The notes under the pieces: model-generated | What the model saw: only the letters and a program-made list of their open reading frames with translations | Database searches by the model: none | What the model was told of the DNA's origin: nothing | Position numbers and translations under genes: made by a program | Assembly (NCBI GenBank): GCA_005888425.1 | Contig: VAZF01000294.1 | Coordinates: forward strand, 1-9,503 | Direction of reading: 5' to 3' | Length of the DNA: 9,503 nucleotides | Source of the DNA: Alphaproteobacteria bacterium | GTDB taxonomy: Bacteria > Pseudomonadota > Alphaproteobacteria > ATCC43930 > CGMCC-115725 | Shown: positions 1 through 7,307 of the stretch, one piece after another | Layout: every line of letters starts with the position of its first letter | How positions within the stretch are numbered: position 1 is the first letter of the stretch

Positions 1-2950
1 TGACCGTCAACACCTCCTCATTGGGAGTACCCGGCGCCGAGTAAGACGGCGCTTCGTGGTGCGACGGCGCTTCGTGGTGGGACGTCGCGGCGGTCTCCGA
101 GGCGGCGGCAGCTTGTTCGAGCGCCCGCTCGGTTTCGCCGACAAACGGAACGCCCTCTTCGGCTTCGGCGGCCGGAGCGGCCGGGATTTCTGGCTCATGC
201 TCCCGGTCGGACAGCGAAGCATGCCGAGGCTCGAAGGCCTCGCCGGCCAGCGGCGCGAGGCTCGCGGTCTCAACGCCGGAATCGCCGGCCCACGGGCGCA
301 GACTTTCGGCGGAGATTTCCTCGGAGACGCGTTCGCCTTCGCCACTCGGGACGATCTCGATCGTCTCGGCGGCGACATGCGGACTGCGCGTGTCGGCCGC
401 CTCCTCGCGACGACCGCGGATCCGGCCGCCGCGCCGGCCGCGCCGCCGGCGCCGGCGTTCGTCGCTGTCGCGCTCTTCCTCGCCGGAGCCGTGCGCCTCG
501 CGGCTCTCCGTCGGCTCGGCAGGTTCTTTCGGTTCGCGAGCGGCGGCGGGAGCCGGACGGCCCTCACGCCCTTCATCCGAACGGCGGCGACGGCGACGAC
601 GACGTCGGCGGCCGCGTTCCTCGTCGGTCTCGGGCTCGCCCGCCGCGTCCGCGCCATTGGCGCGCGGCGGCGCAGCTTCGATTTCGGCCTCTTCCGTCTC
701 GTCCGCCTCTTCGTCTTCATCCTCGATAGCGGGGGCCTGGATCGACCGCGGCAGCGTCGGCGCCTCGCCGGCGCCGTAGGCGCGCAGACGCTCGAGACGG
801 AAGCTCGGCGGGATTAGGGAATCGTCCCGCGCCACCACGACCTTGATGCCGTAGCGCGCCTCGATCTGCGCCAGCGACTCGCGCTTCTGGTTCAGCATGT
901 AGAGCGCCACGGTGGTCGGCACATAGATGCAGATCTCCGCCGAACGCCGGCGGATCCCCTCCTCCTCGATCGAGCGGAGGACATAGAGCGCTGTGGATTC
1001 AACCGAGCGGATAAAGCCGGTGCCGCCGCAATGCGGGCAAGGTTGCGTCGAGGCCTCGGTCAGCGACGGGCGAAGCCGCTGCCGCGACATTTCAAGCAAT
1101 CCGAAGGGGCTGATGCGGCCGACCTGGATGCGCGCCCGGTCGTTCTTCAACGCCTCTTTCAGCCGCCGCTCGACCGCGCCCTGGTTGCGGTGCTCCTCCA
1201 TATCGATGAAATCGATGACGATCAGCCCGGCCAGATCGCGCAAGCGCAGCTGGCGCCCGATCTCGTCGGCGGCTTCGAGATTGGTGCGCAGCGCGGTCTC
1301 TTCGATATTGCGCTCGCGCGTCGAGCGGCCGGAATTGACGTCGATCGCGACCAGCGCCTCGGTCTGGTTGATGACGACGTAGCCGCCCGAGCGCAATTGC
1401 GCGACCGGCGAGTGGATCGCGTCGATCTGGCTCTCGACCTGGAAGCGGTGAAACAACCCGACCTGCGGATCGCGATAAGGCTGTACGCGCTTCGCATGGC
1501 TCGGCATCAGCGTCCGCATGAATGCCTTGGCGGTGCGGTAGCCCTCCTCGCCTTCGACCTGCACCTCGTCGATGTCGCGCGAATAAAGATCGCGGATCGC
1601 GCGCTTGATCAGATTGCCCTCTTCGTAGATCAGGGCCGGCGCGGTCGATTTGAGCGTCAGGTCGCGGATCTCGTTCCACAGCCGCAGCAGGTATTCGTAG
1701 TCGCGCTTGATCTCGGCCTTGGACCGCTCGGAACCGGCGGTGCGGACGATGACGCCCATCCCCTCGGGGATCTCGAGCTCTTCGAGGATTTCCTTCAGCC
1801 GCCGGCGATCGCTGAGACTCGTGATCTTGCGCGAGACGCCGCCGCCGCGACCGGTATTCGGCATCAGCACGCAGTAGCGCCCAGCGAGCGAGAGATAGGT
1901 CGTCAGCGCCGCGCCCTTGTTGCCGCGCTCTTCCTTGGCGACCTGCACGAGCATGATCTGGCGGCGCTTGATGACCTCCTGGATCTTGTAGTGGCGGACG
2001 GAGTAGCGCCGCCGCCGCTCCGCGTCGGCCTCCTCGACCTCTTCGACCTCATCGCCGCCGAGTGTCTCGACGGTGCCCCTCACGGGCTCCGCCGCATCGC
2101 CATTCACCGGCGTGTCGGCGATCTCGGCCGAGACGACGGATTCTTGGGCGGCGCGTAACGCAATCGACCCCGGTTCCGAACCCTGGCTGCCGACACCATC
2201 GGCGTGCGCCTCATCCCACAAAACCGTGGCTTGGTTGCTGTCGTGAGAGGCGGTTTCGTGCTGGACTGGCCCGGTGGGCGGCGGCTGCCAGTCCTCCTGC
2301 CAGGCGGCGAGCGTCGGTTCCGGCTCCTGGTAGTGTTCCGATCCCTCCGAGTGCTCGGGGGCGGGCTCGGCTGGTGGGAGCGGCGCGCTCCAATCGGTCG
2401 CCGGCGCCGCGTCGGTCACCGCCGCATGGAAATCTTGTCCCGGTTCAGATGTCGGCGTGGCTTCGCCCTCGTGGCGCTCGGCATGTTCGCCGTAGTGGGG
2501 CTCCGCGTGTTCGCTGTCGGACGGGCGCTCTGGGGCTCGCTCTTCCTCCGGAGACGTGTCCTCCTCCCCCGAGCCAGCCTCCGGCACCGGCACCGGTTCG
2601 GGCAGCGCCGCCGCGAGCGGCACGCCGGCATCGTCGCCGCCATTCGCCGCGCCGCGGCCGGACGGCTTTGCCGCCTCGCCGTTGCGACCCGACCGGTCGC
2701 TGACCGGGATGCGGTAATAGTCCGGATGGATTTCGCTGAAGGCGAGGAAGCCGTGCCGGTTGCCGCCATAATCGACAAAGGCGGCCTGCAGCGACGGTTC
2801 GACCCGCGTTACCTTCGCAAGGTAGATGTTGCCTTTTACCTGCTTCTTGGTGGACGACTCGAAATCGAACTCTTCGAGTCGGTTGCCGCTGAGCACCACC
2901 ACCCGAGTCTCCTCGGGGTGGGCAGCGTCGATGAGCATGCGCTTTGCCAT
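1..2950 (-). CDS. rne: Ribonuclease E (C-terminus cut by window edge)
   Basis: Endoribonuclease that starts mRNA decay and processes rRNA and tRNA precursors as the core of the degradosome. The frame is open from ATG at 2950 to the left edge (983 codons; no stop seen). The start opens MAKRMLIDAAHPEETR, as in alphaproteobacterial RNase E, and has GGAG ten bases upstream. The S1 domain (about residues 36-86 and 320-365) is split by an acidic, proline-rich insertion of about 230 residues. The DNase I-like catalytic part keeps both magnesium aspartates, D537 (AIDVNS) and D580 (VIDFID), equivalent to E. coli D303 and D346. The zinc-link CPHCGG is at 638-643, and the D580-to-Cys spacing of 58 matches E. 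coli. After about residue 725 the tail is low complexity: acidic runs alternate with arginine blocks near 779-788 and 832-850, typical of the disordered scaffold region. It is divergent from mrcA. Identity is very secure; the partner-binding end of the tail lies outside the window. Confidence 0.97.
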   Translation of the reverse strand, partial: MAKRMLIDAAHPEETRVVVLSGNRLEEFDFESSTKKQVKGNIYLAKVTRVEPSLQAAFVDYGGNRHGFLAFSEIHPDYYRIPVSDRSGRNGEAAKPSGRGAANGGDDAGVPLAAALPEPVPVPEAGSGEEDTSPEEERAPERPSDSEHAEPHYGEHAERHEGEATPTSEPGQDFHAAVTDAAPATDWSAPLPPAEPAPEHSEGSEHYQEPEPTLAAWQEDWQPPPTGPVQHETASHDSNQATVLWDEAHADGVGSQGSEPGSIALRAAQESVVSAEIADTPVNGDAAEPVRGTVETLGGDEVEEVEEADAERRRRYSVRHYKIQEVIKRRQIMLVQVAKEERGNKGAALTTYLSLAGRYCVLMPNTGRGGGVSRKITSLSDRRRLKEILEELEIPEGMGVIVRTAGSERSKAEIKRDYEYLLRLWNEIRDLTLKSTAPALIYEEGNLIKRAIRDLYSRDIDEVQVEGEEGYRTAKAFMRTLMPSHAKRVQPYRDPQVGLFHRFQVESQIDAIHSPVAQLRSGGYVVINQTEALVAIDVNSGRSTRERNIEETALRTNLEAADEIGRQLRLRDLAGLIVIDFIDMEEHRNQGAVERRLKEALKNDRARIQVGRISPFGLLEMSRQRLRPSLTEASTQPCPHCGGTGFIRSVESTALYVLRSIEEEGIRRRSAEICIYVPTTVALYMLNQKRESLAQIEARYGIKVVVARDDSLIPPSFRLERLRAYGAGEAPTLPRSIQAPAIEDEDEEADETEEAEIEAAPPRANGADAAGEPETDEERGRRRRRRRRRRSDEGREGRPAPAAAREPKEPAEPTESREAHGSGEEERDSDERRRRRRGRRGGRIRGRREEAADTRSPHVAAETIEIVPSGEGERVSEEISAESLRPWAGDSGVETASLAPLAGEAFEPRHASLSDREHEPEIPAAPAAEAEEGVPFVGETERALEQAAAASETAATSHHEAPSHHEAPSYSAPGTPNEEVLTV
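45..80. repeat. 18-bp tandem duplication within the rne tail
   Basis: GACGGCGCTTCGTGGTG occurs twice in direct tandem (45-61 and 63-79, period 18 bases, one mismatch at the unit end). It is an exact multiple of three and reads SHHEAP-SHHEAP in RNase E, so it lengthens the disordered tail without breaking the frame. Probably a slippage duplication. Confidence 0.85.
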
Positions 2951-2977
2951 TTAAACGAAACTCCGGGACGCGCTGCC

Positions 2978-3000
2978 GCGGCCGCTTCGCGAGCGGCCGC
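2978..3000 (-). promoter_or_regulatory. Hairpin in the rne leader just before the start
   Basis: GCGGCCGCT and AGCGGCCGC form a perfect 9-bp stem with a five-base loop. The stem extends across one bulged base to about 2974-3005. It ends 28 bases upstream of the rne ATG, so it would sit in the mRNA leader close to the ribosome binding site. RNase E is known in E. coli to autoregulate through structures in its own leader; a similar role here is inference. Confidence 0.4.
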
Positions 3001-3372
3001 CGGCGCGGTCCTATGGGATGGGAAGCCGGTGGCGTTTGACATCGGTGCGTCGCGGAATTCGGTCATCGGCGCGGCGGCAAACAGCCCGGCTGGAGGTTCA
3101 TACGATCAGTTCGCCCGGCGTTGCGACCCGGCGCGGCGGCAAGAAACTTGCCGGCATGGCAGGGTTGTGCCGCAACACCGCCGGGCAGCCCGCCCGGTCG
3201 GCGGATTTCGCGGGTGCAATTTACCGGCCAAAACCCGCGGCCACAATGATTTCGTCCCGAGCCTTGGGGCATGGCCCGAAAAGGGCGGATCGCCGCCAAT
3301 CTCCTGGCCCAGCGCGCCGCCCCTTCCGCGCCATTGGCGCGGCTATTTGGATCGGGTTCAACCAAATCGGCC

Positions 3373-3401
3373 TTGGAATGGCCAAAGTGTTGGCGCATAA
3401 G
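3373..3401 (+). promoter_or_regulatory. Candidate sigma-70-type promoter for mrcA
   Basis: TTGGAA (3373-3378) and CATAAG (3396-3401) are separated by exactly 17 bases, and each matches four of six consensus positions. Transcription would begin about 45 bases before the proposed mrcA start. An ATTTGG/CCAAAT inverted repeat lies directly upstream. This is pattern matching only and such matches arise by chance. Confidence 0.25.
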
Positions 3402-3437
3402 AAGCGCCGCCGACAGGGGGCGGACCGCGCCAGCGGC

Positions 3438-3444
3438 AGGGGAG
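3438..3444 (+). promoter_or_regulatory. Ribosome binding site that sets the mrcA start
   Basis: AGGGGAG lies nine bases before TTG at 3454 and six before CTG at 3451, both in the mrcA frame. No in-frame ATG or GTG lies close by; the ATG at 3446 is in another frame. The site therefore favours a non-ATG start immediately before the membrane anchor. The only longer option, ATG at 3271, has no comparable site and would add 61 residues unlike the family. Confidence 0.6.
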
Positions 3445-3453
3445 TATGCGCTG

Positions 3454-5943
3454 TTGCGCATCATCATTAAGCTCGTTCGCGTTTTCTTTGTTTGCCTTGT
3501 TCTGCTCGCCATCGGCGGTGGCGCCATGGTCGGGCTGACGATTTGGTATTTCGGGCGCGACCTGCCCGATTACCAGCAGTTGGCGCATTATGAGCCGCCG
3601 ATTACGACGCGGGTGCATGCCGGCGACGGGCGGCTGTTGGCCGAGTATTCGACCGAGCGCCGGGTTTTTATGCCGATCGGCGCGATCCCCAAGAAGGTCA
3701 TCCAGGCCTTTCTGTCGGCCGAGGACAAGAACTTCTACAGCCATCGCGGGGTCGACCCGGTCTCGATGCTCCGGGCCGCGCTGACCGATCTCGGGCGCTG
3801 GCACAGCAAGCGCCGGCCGGTCGGCGCCTCGACGATCACGCAGCAGGTTGCCAAGAACATGCTGCTGTCCAACGAGCTGACAATGTCGCGCAAGATCAAG
3901 GAGGTCCTGCTGGCGACCCGGATCGAGGAGGCGCTTTCCAAAGACCGCATCCTCGAGCTGTACCTGAACGAGATTTATCTCGGCTCGGGTGCCTACGGGG
4001 TCGAGGCGGCGGCGCTGATCTACTTCAACAAATCGCTCGACGAATTGACCCTCGGCGAGGCGGCGTTCCTCGCCGGGCTGCCGAAGGCGCCCAACAATTA
4101 CAATCCCGGCCGTTATCCGCAGCAGGCGAAGGTTCGCCGCGACTGGGTGCTCGATCGGATCGCCGAGGACGGCGCCGCGCCCGAAAAGGAAATCCAGGCG
4201 GCCCGGGCCGAACCGATCGCCACGCGCAAGCGCGAAGAGGCGGAAATCGTCAATGGCCCCTATTTCGCGGAAGAGGTGCGGCGCGAGCTGCTCGCCCGCT
4301 ATGGCGAGAAAGGACTCTACGAGTCGGGTCTCTCGGTCCGCACGAGCATGGATGGCAAATTGCAGGCGGCGGCCGACAAGGCCTTGCGCGACGGGCTTAT
4401 CGCCTATGACCGCGGTCATGGCGGCTGGCGCGGCGCCGTCGGCCATATCGATCCCGGCGCGAACTGGGCGGCCCGGCTCGCGGCCGAACCGCTGACGCCG
4501 GGCGCTGCGACCGCTGGCTGGCAGCTCGCGGTCGTATTGCGCGCCGATAATGACGGCGCCGAGATCGGGCTGAAGGACGGCGAGACCGGGCGCATTCCGT
4601 TCGCGCAGATGCGCTGGGCGCGGCCGCTCAACGATGACGGGACGCTCGGCGGCTTGCCGCGCAACGCTGCCGATGTCGCGAAGCCGGGCGATCTCGTTCT
4701 CGTCGAGCCGCTGAAGGAGAGCGCCAAACCCGGCATCACGCAAGCGGCGGCGAAGCCGGCGGCGCGGGCGGGCGCGCTCTACAATCTTTGCCAGATCCCG
4801 GAAGTTTCCGGCGCAATCGTCGCGATGGACCCGCATACCGGGCGGGTGCTGGCGATGAGCGGCGGCTTCAGCTTTGAGATCAGCCAGTTCAACCGCGCGA
4901 CGCAAGCCAAGCGGCAGCCGGGCTCGTCGATCAAGCCCTTTGTCTATCTGACCGCGCTCGAGCACGGCTTTACGCCCTCGACCGTGGTCGAGGATGGGCC
5001 GGTCGCGATCAGTCAGGGCGAGGGCATGCCGCTCTGGACACCGGGCAACTACAACAGCAACAAGTTCCGCGGCCCGACGCCGCTGCGCCTCGCGCTCGAA
5101 CTGTCGCTCAATACGGTGACAGCGCGCCTCGCCGAGACGGTCGGCATGGAGGCGATCGGCGAGACCATCGAGAAATTCGGCATCATGGACCACATGCCGC
5201 GGCTCTATGCGATGTCGCTCGGCGCCGGCGAGACAACGCCGCTCCGGCACACGGCGGCCTATGCGATGCTCGACAATGGCGGAAAGCGCATCACGCCGAC
5301 CCTCATCGACCGCGTGCAGGGCCGCGACGGCAAGACGATCTTCAAGGCCGACCAGCGGCCTTGCGAGGGCTGTACAAACATCGAGTGGAATCATCAGGCC
5401 ATGCCGGTGATCCCGGACACGCGCGAGCAGATCTCCGACCCGGTCTCGACCTTCCAGATGGTCGAGATGCTGGAGGGGGTCGTGCAGCGCGGCACCGGCA
5501 CCGCGGTGAAGCCCGTGGGGAAGCCGCTCGCCGGCAAGACCGGGACGACCAACGATTGGCAGGATGCGTGGTTTGTTGGCTTCTCGCCCGATCTCGCGGC
5601 CGGCGTTTATGTCGGTTATGACGATCCGGCCTTTCTCGGCTCCGACGAGACCGGCGGGCACCTCGCCGCGCCGATCTTCCGCGATTTCATGCTGGTCGCG
5701 CTGAAGGATGCGCCGCCGACCGAGTTCCGCACCCCGCCCGGCGTCCAGATGGTGCGGGTCAATCCGGAAACCGGCGAGCCGGCGGGCCCCGGTCAGCCCG
5801 GCATCCTGGCGGGCTACAAGGCCGGCACGGAGCCTGGCAAGGATCGCGGGCGTCTGCCTCCAGGCGACGAGGTCGTGCAGGGTGTCACCGCGCGCGTACC
5901 GGTCCGCGCGACCCCCGCCAGCGGAACCGGCGGGCTCTACTAA
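3454..5943 (+). CDS. mrcA: Penicillin-binding protein 1A (transglycosylase/transpeptidase)
   Basis: Bifunctional class A PBP, 829 residues from TTG 3454. It is anchored in the inner membrane and polymerises lipid II and cross-links peptidoglycan in the periplasm. A single hydrophobic anchor covers about residues 6-28. The GT51 transglycosylase domain follows, with catalytic Glu at E90 in SAEDKNFY, the GASTITQQVAKN motif at 124-135, and the RKIKE / LYLNEIYLG block. A linker/OB-like region typical of PBP1A occupies about 310-430. The transpeptidase domain has all three signature motifs: SxxK at S491-K494 (PGSSIKPF), SxN at 551-553 (SLN), and KTGT starting at K695. Length and order match the family, so the enzyme looks fully functional. 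It is divergent from rne and followed 26 bases later by prfB, suggesting co-transcription. The start codon is the uncertain part: TTG 3454 is chosen from the Shine-Dalgarno AGGGGAG and because homologues begin just before the anchor; CTG 3451 is an alternative. Confidence 0.95.
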   Translation: MRIIIKLVRVFFVCLVLLAIGGGAMVGLTIWYFGRDLPDYQQLAHYEPPITTRVHAGDGRLLAEYSTERRVFMPIGAIPKKVIQAFLSAEDKNFYSHRGVDPVSMLRAALTDLGRWHSKRRPVGASTITQQVAKNMLLSNELTMSRKIKEVLLATRIEEALSKDRILELYLNEIYLGSGAYGVEAAALIYFNKSLDELTLGEAAFLAGLPKAPNNYNPGRYPQQAKVRRDWVLDRIAEDGAAPEKEIQAARAEPIATRKREEAEIVNGPYFAEEVRRELLARYGEKGLYESGLSVRTSMDGKLQAAADKALRDGLIAYDRGHGGWRGAVGHIDPGANWAARLAAEPLTPGAATAGWQLAVVLRADNDGAEIGLKDGETGRIPFAQMRWARPLNDDGTLGGLPRNAADVAKPGDLVLVEPLKESAKPGITQAAAKPAARAGALYNLCQIPEVSGAIVAMDPHTGRVLAMSGGFSFEISQFNRATQAKRQPGSSIKPFVYLTALEHGFTPSTVVEDGPVAISQGEGMPLWTPGNYNSNKFRGPTPLRLALELSLNTVTARLAETVGMEAIGETIEKFGIMDHMPRLYAMSLGAGETTPLRHTAAYAMLDNGGKRITPTLIDRVQGRDGKTIFKADQRPCEGCTNIEWNHQAMPVIPDTREQISDPVSTFQMVEMLEGVVQRGTGTAVKPVGKPLAGKTGTTNDWQDAWFVGFSPDLAAGVYVGYDDPAFLGSDETGGHLAAPIFRDFMLVALKDAPPTEFRTPPGVQMVRVNPETGEPAGPGQPGILAGYKAGTEPGKDRGRLPPGDEVVQGVTARVPVRATPASGTGGLY

Positions 5944-5969
5944 AGTTCGCCTTTCTAAGGATTGAGACG

Positions 5970-7092
5970 ATGCGCGCTGAAATGCAGGCGGCCGCCAACG
6001 ACATCAAAAAGTCGCTGGCGCTGCTGAGGAGGCATCTTTGACTGGGAGGCAGCCAACCGGCGCCTCGCCGAGCTGAATGCCAAGGCGGAAGATCCCAAGC
6101 TCTGGGACGACCCGTCGGCGGCGCAATCATTGTTGCGCGAGCGCACGCGGCTCGACCGCGCGATCGAGGGCTATCGCCGCATCGAGCGCGAGGTCGATGA
6201 CGCCGTCGGCTTGATCGAGCTCGGCGACGCCGAGGGCGATCGGGCGATTGTCGCCGAGGCGGAGGCCAATCTCGAAAAATTGCGCGAAGAAGCGCGCAAG
6301 CGCGAGGTCGAGAGCCTGTTGTCGGGCGAGGCCGATGGCAATGATTGCTACCTCGAAGTCCACGCCGGAGCCGGCGGCACCGAGGCGCAGGACTGGGCCG
6401 AGATGCTGCTGCGCATGTATGTGCGATGGGCGGAGGACCACGGCTACAAGGTCGAGTGGCTCGAAGAGAGCGCCGGTGAAGGCGCCGGCATCAAATCGGC
6501 GACGGTCAAGGTCAGCGGGGTCGATGCCTATGGCTGGCTGAAGACCGAAAGCGGCGTCCACCGCCTCGTGCGCATCTCGCCGTTCGATTCGGCCGCCCGG
6601 CGCCATACCAGCTTCGCCTCGGTCTGGGTCTATCCGGTCATCGACGAGAAGATCGAAATCGAGATCCAGGACAAGGATCTGCGCATCGACACCTATCGCG
6701 CCTCCGGAGCCGGCGGGCAGCACGTCAACAAGACCGACAGCGCGATCCGCATCACCCACATGCCGAGCGGCATCGTGGTTCAATGTCAAAGCGAAAGATC
6801 GCAGCACCAGAACCGGGCGCATGCCTTTTCGATGCTGCGCGCCCGGCTTTACGAGCGCGAGTTGCAGGCGCGCGAAGCCAAGGTCGAGGCGATGAATGCA
6901 GCCAAGACCGATATCGGCTGGGGCCACCAGATCCGGTCCTACGTGCTGCAGCCCTACCAGATGGTGAAGGACCTGCGGACGGGGGTTGAAACCGGCAATA
7001 CCGGCGCGGTGCTCGACGGCGACATCGACCGGTTTCTCGCCGCCGCCCTGGCGCAGCGCATCGAGGGCGCGGACGCTCTGGCGAGCGGATAG
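5970..7092 (+). CDS. prfB: Peptide chain release factor 2 (programmed +1 frameshift)
   Basis: Class I release factor that recognises UAA and UGA and triggers peptide release on the ribosome. Translation starts at ATG 5970, with AAGGA at 5957-5961. It reads 23 codons to CTT 6036-6038, meets TGA at 6039, and must slip +1 to continue at GAC 6040 through TAG at 7090-7092, giving 373 residues (E. coli RF2 has 365). The anticodon-like tripeptide SPF is at 203-205, which separates RF2 from RF1 (PxT). The GGQ peptidyl-hydrolysis motif is at 248-250, followed by HVNKTDSAIRITH. The N-terminal domain is helical and charged. The gene follows mrcA by 26 bases. Expression should be autoregulated: when RF2 is scarce the slow UGA favours the frameshift. 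An automatic call starting at 6130 would miss the first 76 residues. Very secure. Confidence 0.97.
6027..6042 (+). promoter_or_regulatory. prfB recoding site (+1 frameshift)
   Basis: AGGAGGCATCTTTGAC contains all the known elements: an internal Shine-Dalgarno AGGAGG (6027-6032), a three-base spacer, slippery CTT (6036-6038), stop TGA (6039-6041) and following C (6042), which makes the stop weak. Spacing is the same as in E. coli prfB, and the downstream +1 frame is the conserved RF2 reading frame. Confidence 0.96.
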
Positions 7093-7155
7093 GCCCAACC
7101 GGCGATTGCCGGGCCGGATCTCCGTCACCTGAAAATTCAGGCCGGATTCAGGTGA
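7092..7155 (+). terminator. Two inverted repeats after prfB, possible terminator
   Basis: The first hairpin overlaps the prfB stop codon: CCGGC/GCCGG (7099-7112, loop GATT) or, alternatively, GGCCC/GGGCC (7092-7115). The second is TCACCTGAA (7125-7133) paired with TTCAGGTGA (7147-7155), 9 bp with a 13-base loop. A closer TTCAGG copy (7136-7141) competes for the same left arm. No clear U-run follows either, so a role as terminator or RNA 3'-end protector is inferred only from position after the operon. Confidence 0.4.
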
Positions 7156-7205
7156 ATTTGTCGTCAGGGTTGAAGAGGCCCGATCGGCGGGGGCGAAGAA
7201 ACACA

Positions 7206-7240
7206 GCCCCCTCACCCTGTCCCTCTCCCCGCCTGCGGGG
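7206..7240. repeat. REP-like C-rich intergenic repeat, apparently one half
   Basis: A C-rich stretch of the form CCCTCACCC-n-CCCTCTCCCC runs into a small hairpin CCCCG/CGGGG (7227-7240, loop CCTG). This resembles the dispersed repeats of many proteobacterial genomes, in which CCCTCTCCCCGC is followed by GCGGGGAGAGGG. Here the left arm and hairpin are present, but the GAGAGGG half is missing, so it looks like a truncated copy. Family resemblance is from memory and was not searched. Confidence 0.45.
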
Positions 7241-7266
7241 CTTTGCATCCAAAAGCATTCCCGTAA

Positions 7267-7294
7267 GGGAGGCGTTATCATGATCTCCATCTAG
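7267..7294 (+). other. Four-codon ORF behind a strong ribosome binding site
   Basis: GGGAGG (7267-7272) lies seven bases before ATG 7280, which reads Met-Ile-Ser-Ile then TAG (7292-7294). The stop overlaps a second Shine-Dalgarno-like GGAG (7294-7297), itself ten bases before ATG 7308. It could be a minimal leader peptide coupling translation to the next frame, or the decayed start of a lost gene. No function is assigned. Confidence 0.3.
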
Positions 7295-7307
7295 GAGCGG
7301 GGTAGGT

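Larger units (their letters stand above)
2951..3453. other. Divergent spacer between rne and mrcA
   Basis: About 500 bases between the two divergent start codons with no gene I can support. Open frames here have arginine/proline-rich composition and no recognisable motif. It holds four strong short hairpins: 2978-3000; 3137-3153 (CGGCAAG/CTTGCCG, loop AAA); 3181-3197 (CCGGGC/GCCCGG, loop of five); and 3326-3342 (CCGCGCC/GGCGCGG, loop ATT). A six-base inverted repeat ATTTGG/CCAAAT lies at 3345-3367, just upstream of a candidate mrcA promoter. A weak minus-strand promoter-like pair for rne is visible: TAAATT at 3223-3218 with TTGTGG 17 bases upstream of it. That would give rne a leader of roughly 260 bases. 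Many alphaproteobacteria carry an N-acetylmuramoyl-L-alanine amidase gene in this interval; none is present here. Confidence 0.6.

Noticed and set aside
651..663. Palindrome GCGCCATTGGCGC also present at 3328-3340
   Set aside because: One copy is inside the rne coding region and the other in the spacer; two copies of a short GC-rich palindrome in 9.5 kb are not enough to claim an element.
56..817. Long plus-strand open frame of about 253 codons over the rne tail
   Set aside because: Arg/Gly/Ala-rich shadow of the GC-rich rne coding strand, without a motif or ribosome site; RNase E motifs fix the true frame.
1031..2158. 375-codon plus-strand open frame
   Set aside because: Lies opposite the RNase E catalytic domain with intact active-site and zinc-link residues; antisense shadow.
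3271..3453. Extension of mrcA back to ATG 3271
   Set aside because: Adds 61 residues of non-family composition before the membrane anchor; the strong Shine-Dalgarno at 3438 fits a start near 3454.
3358..5661. 767-codon minus-strand open frame opposite mrcA
   Set aside because: Rich in Arg, Asp, His and Leu, as expected for antisense of GC-rich coding DNA; mrcA on the other strand has every catalytic motif.
6039..6041. In-frame TGA in prfB as a sign of a pseudogene
   Set aside because: It is the conserved recoding stop with internal AGGAGG and slippery CTT, not a disabling mutation.
6130..7290. 387-codon minus-strand open frame opposite prfB
   Set aside because: Antisense shadow of release factor 2.
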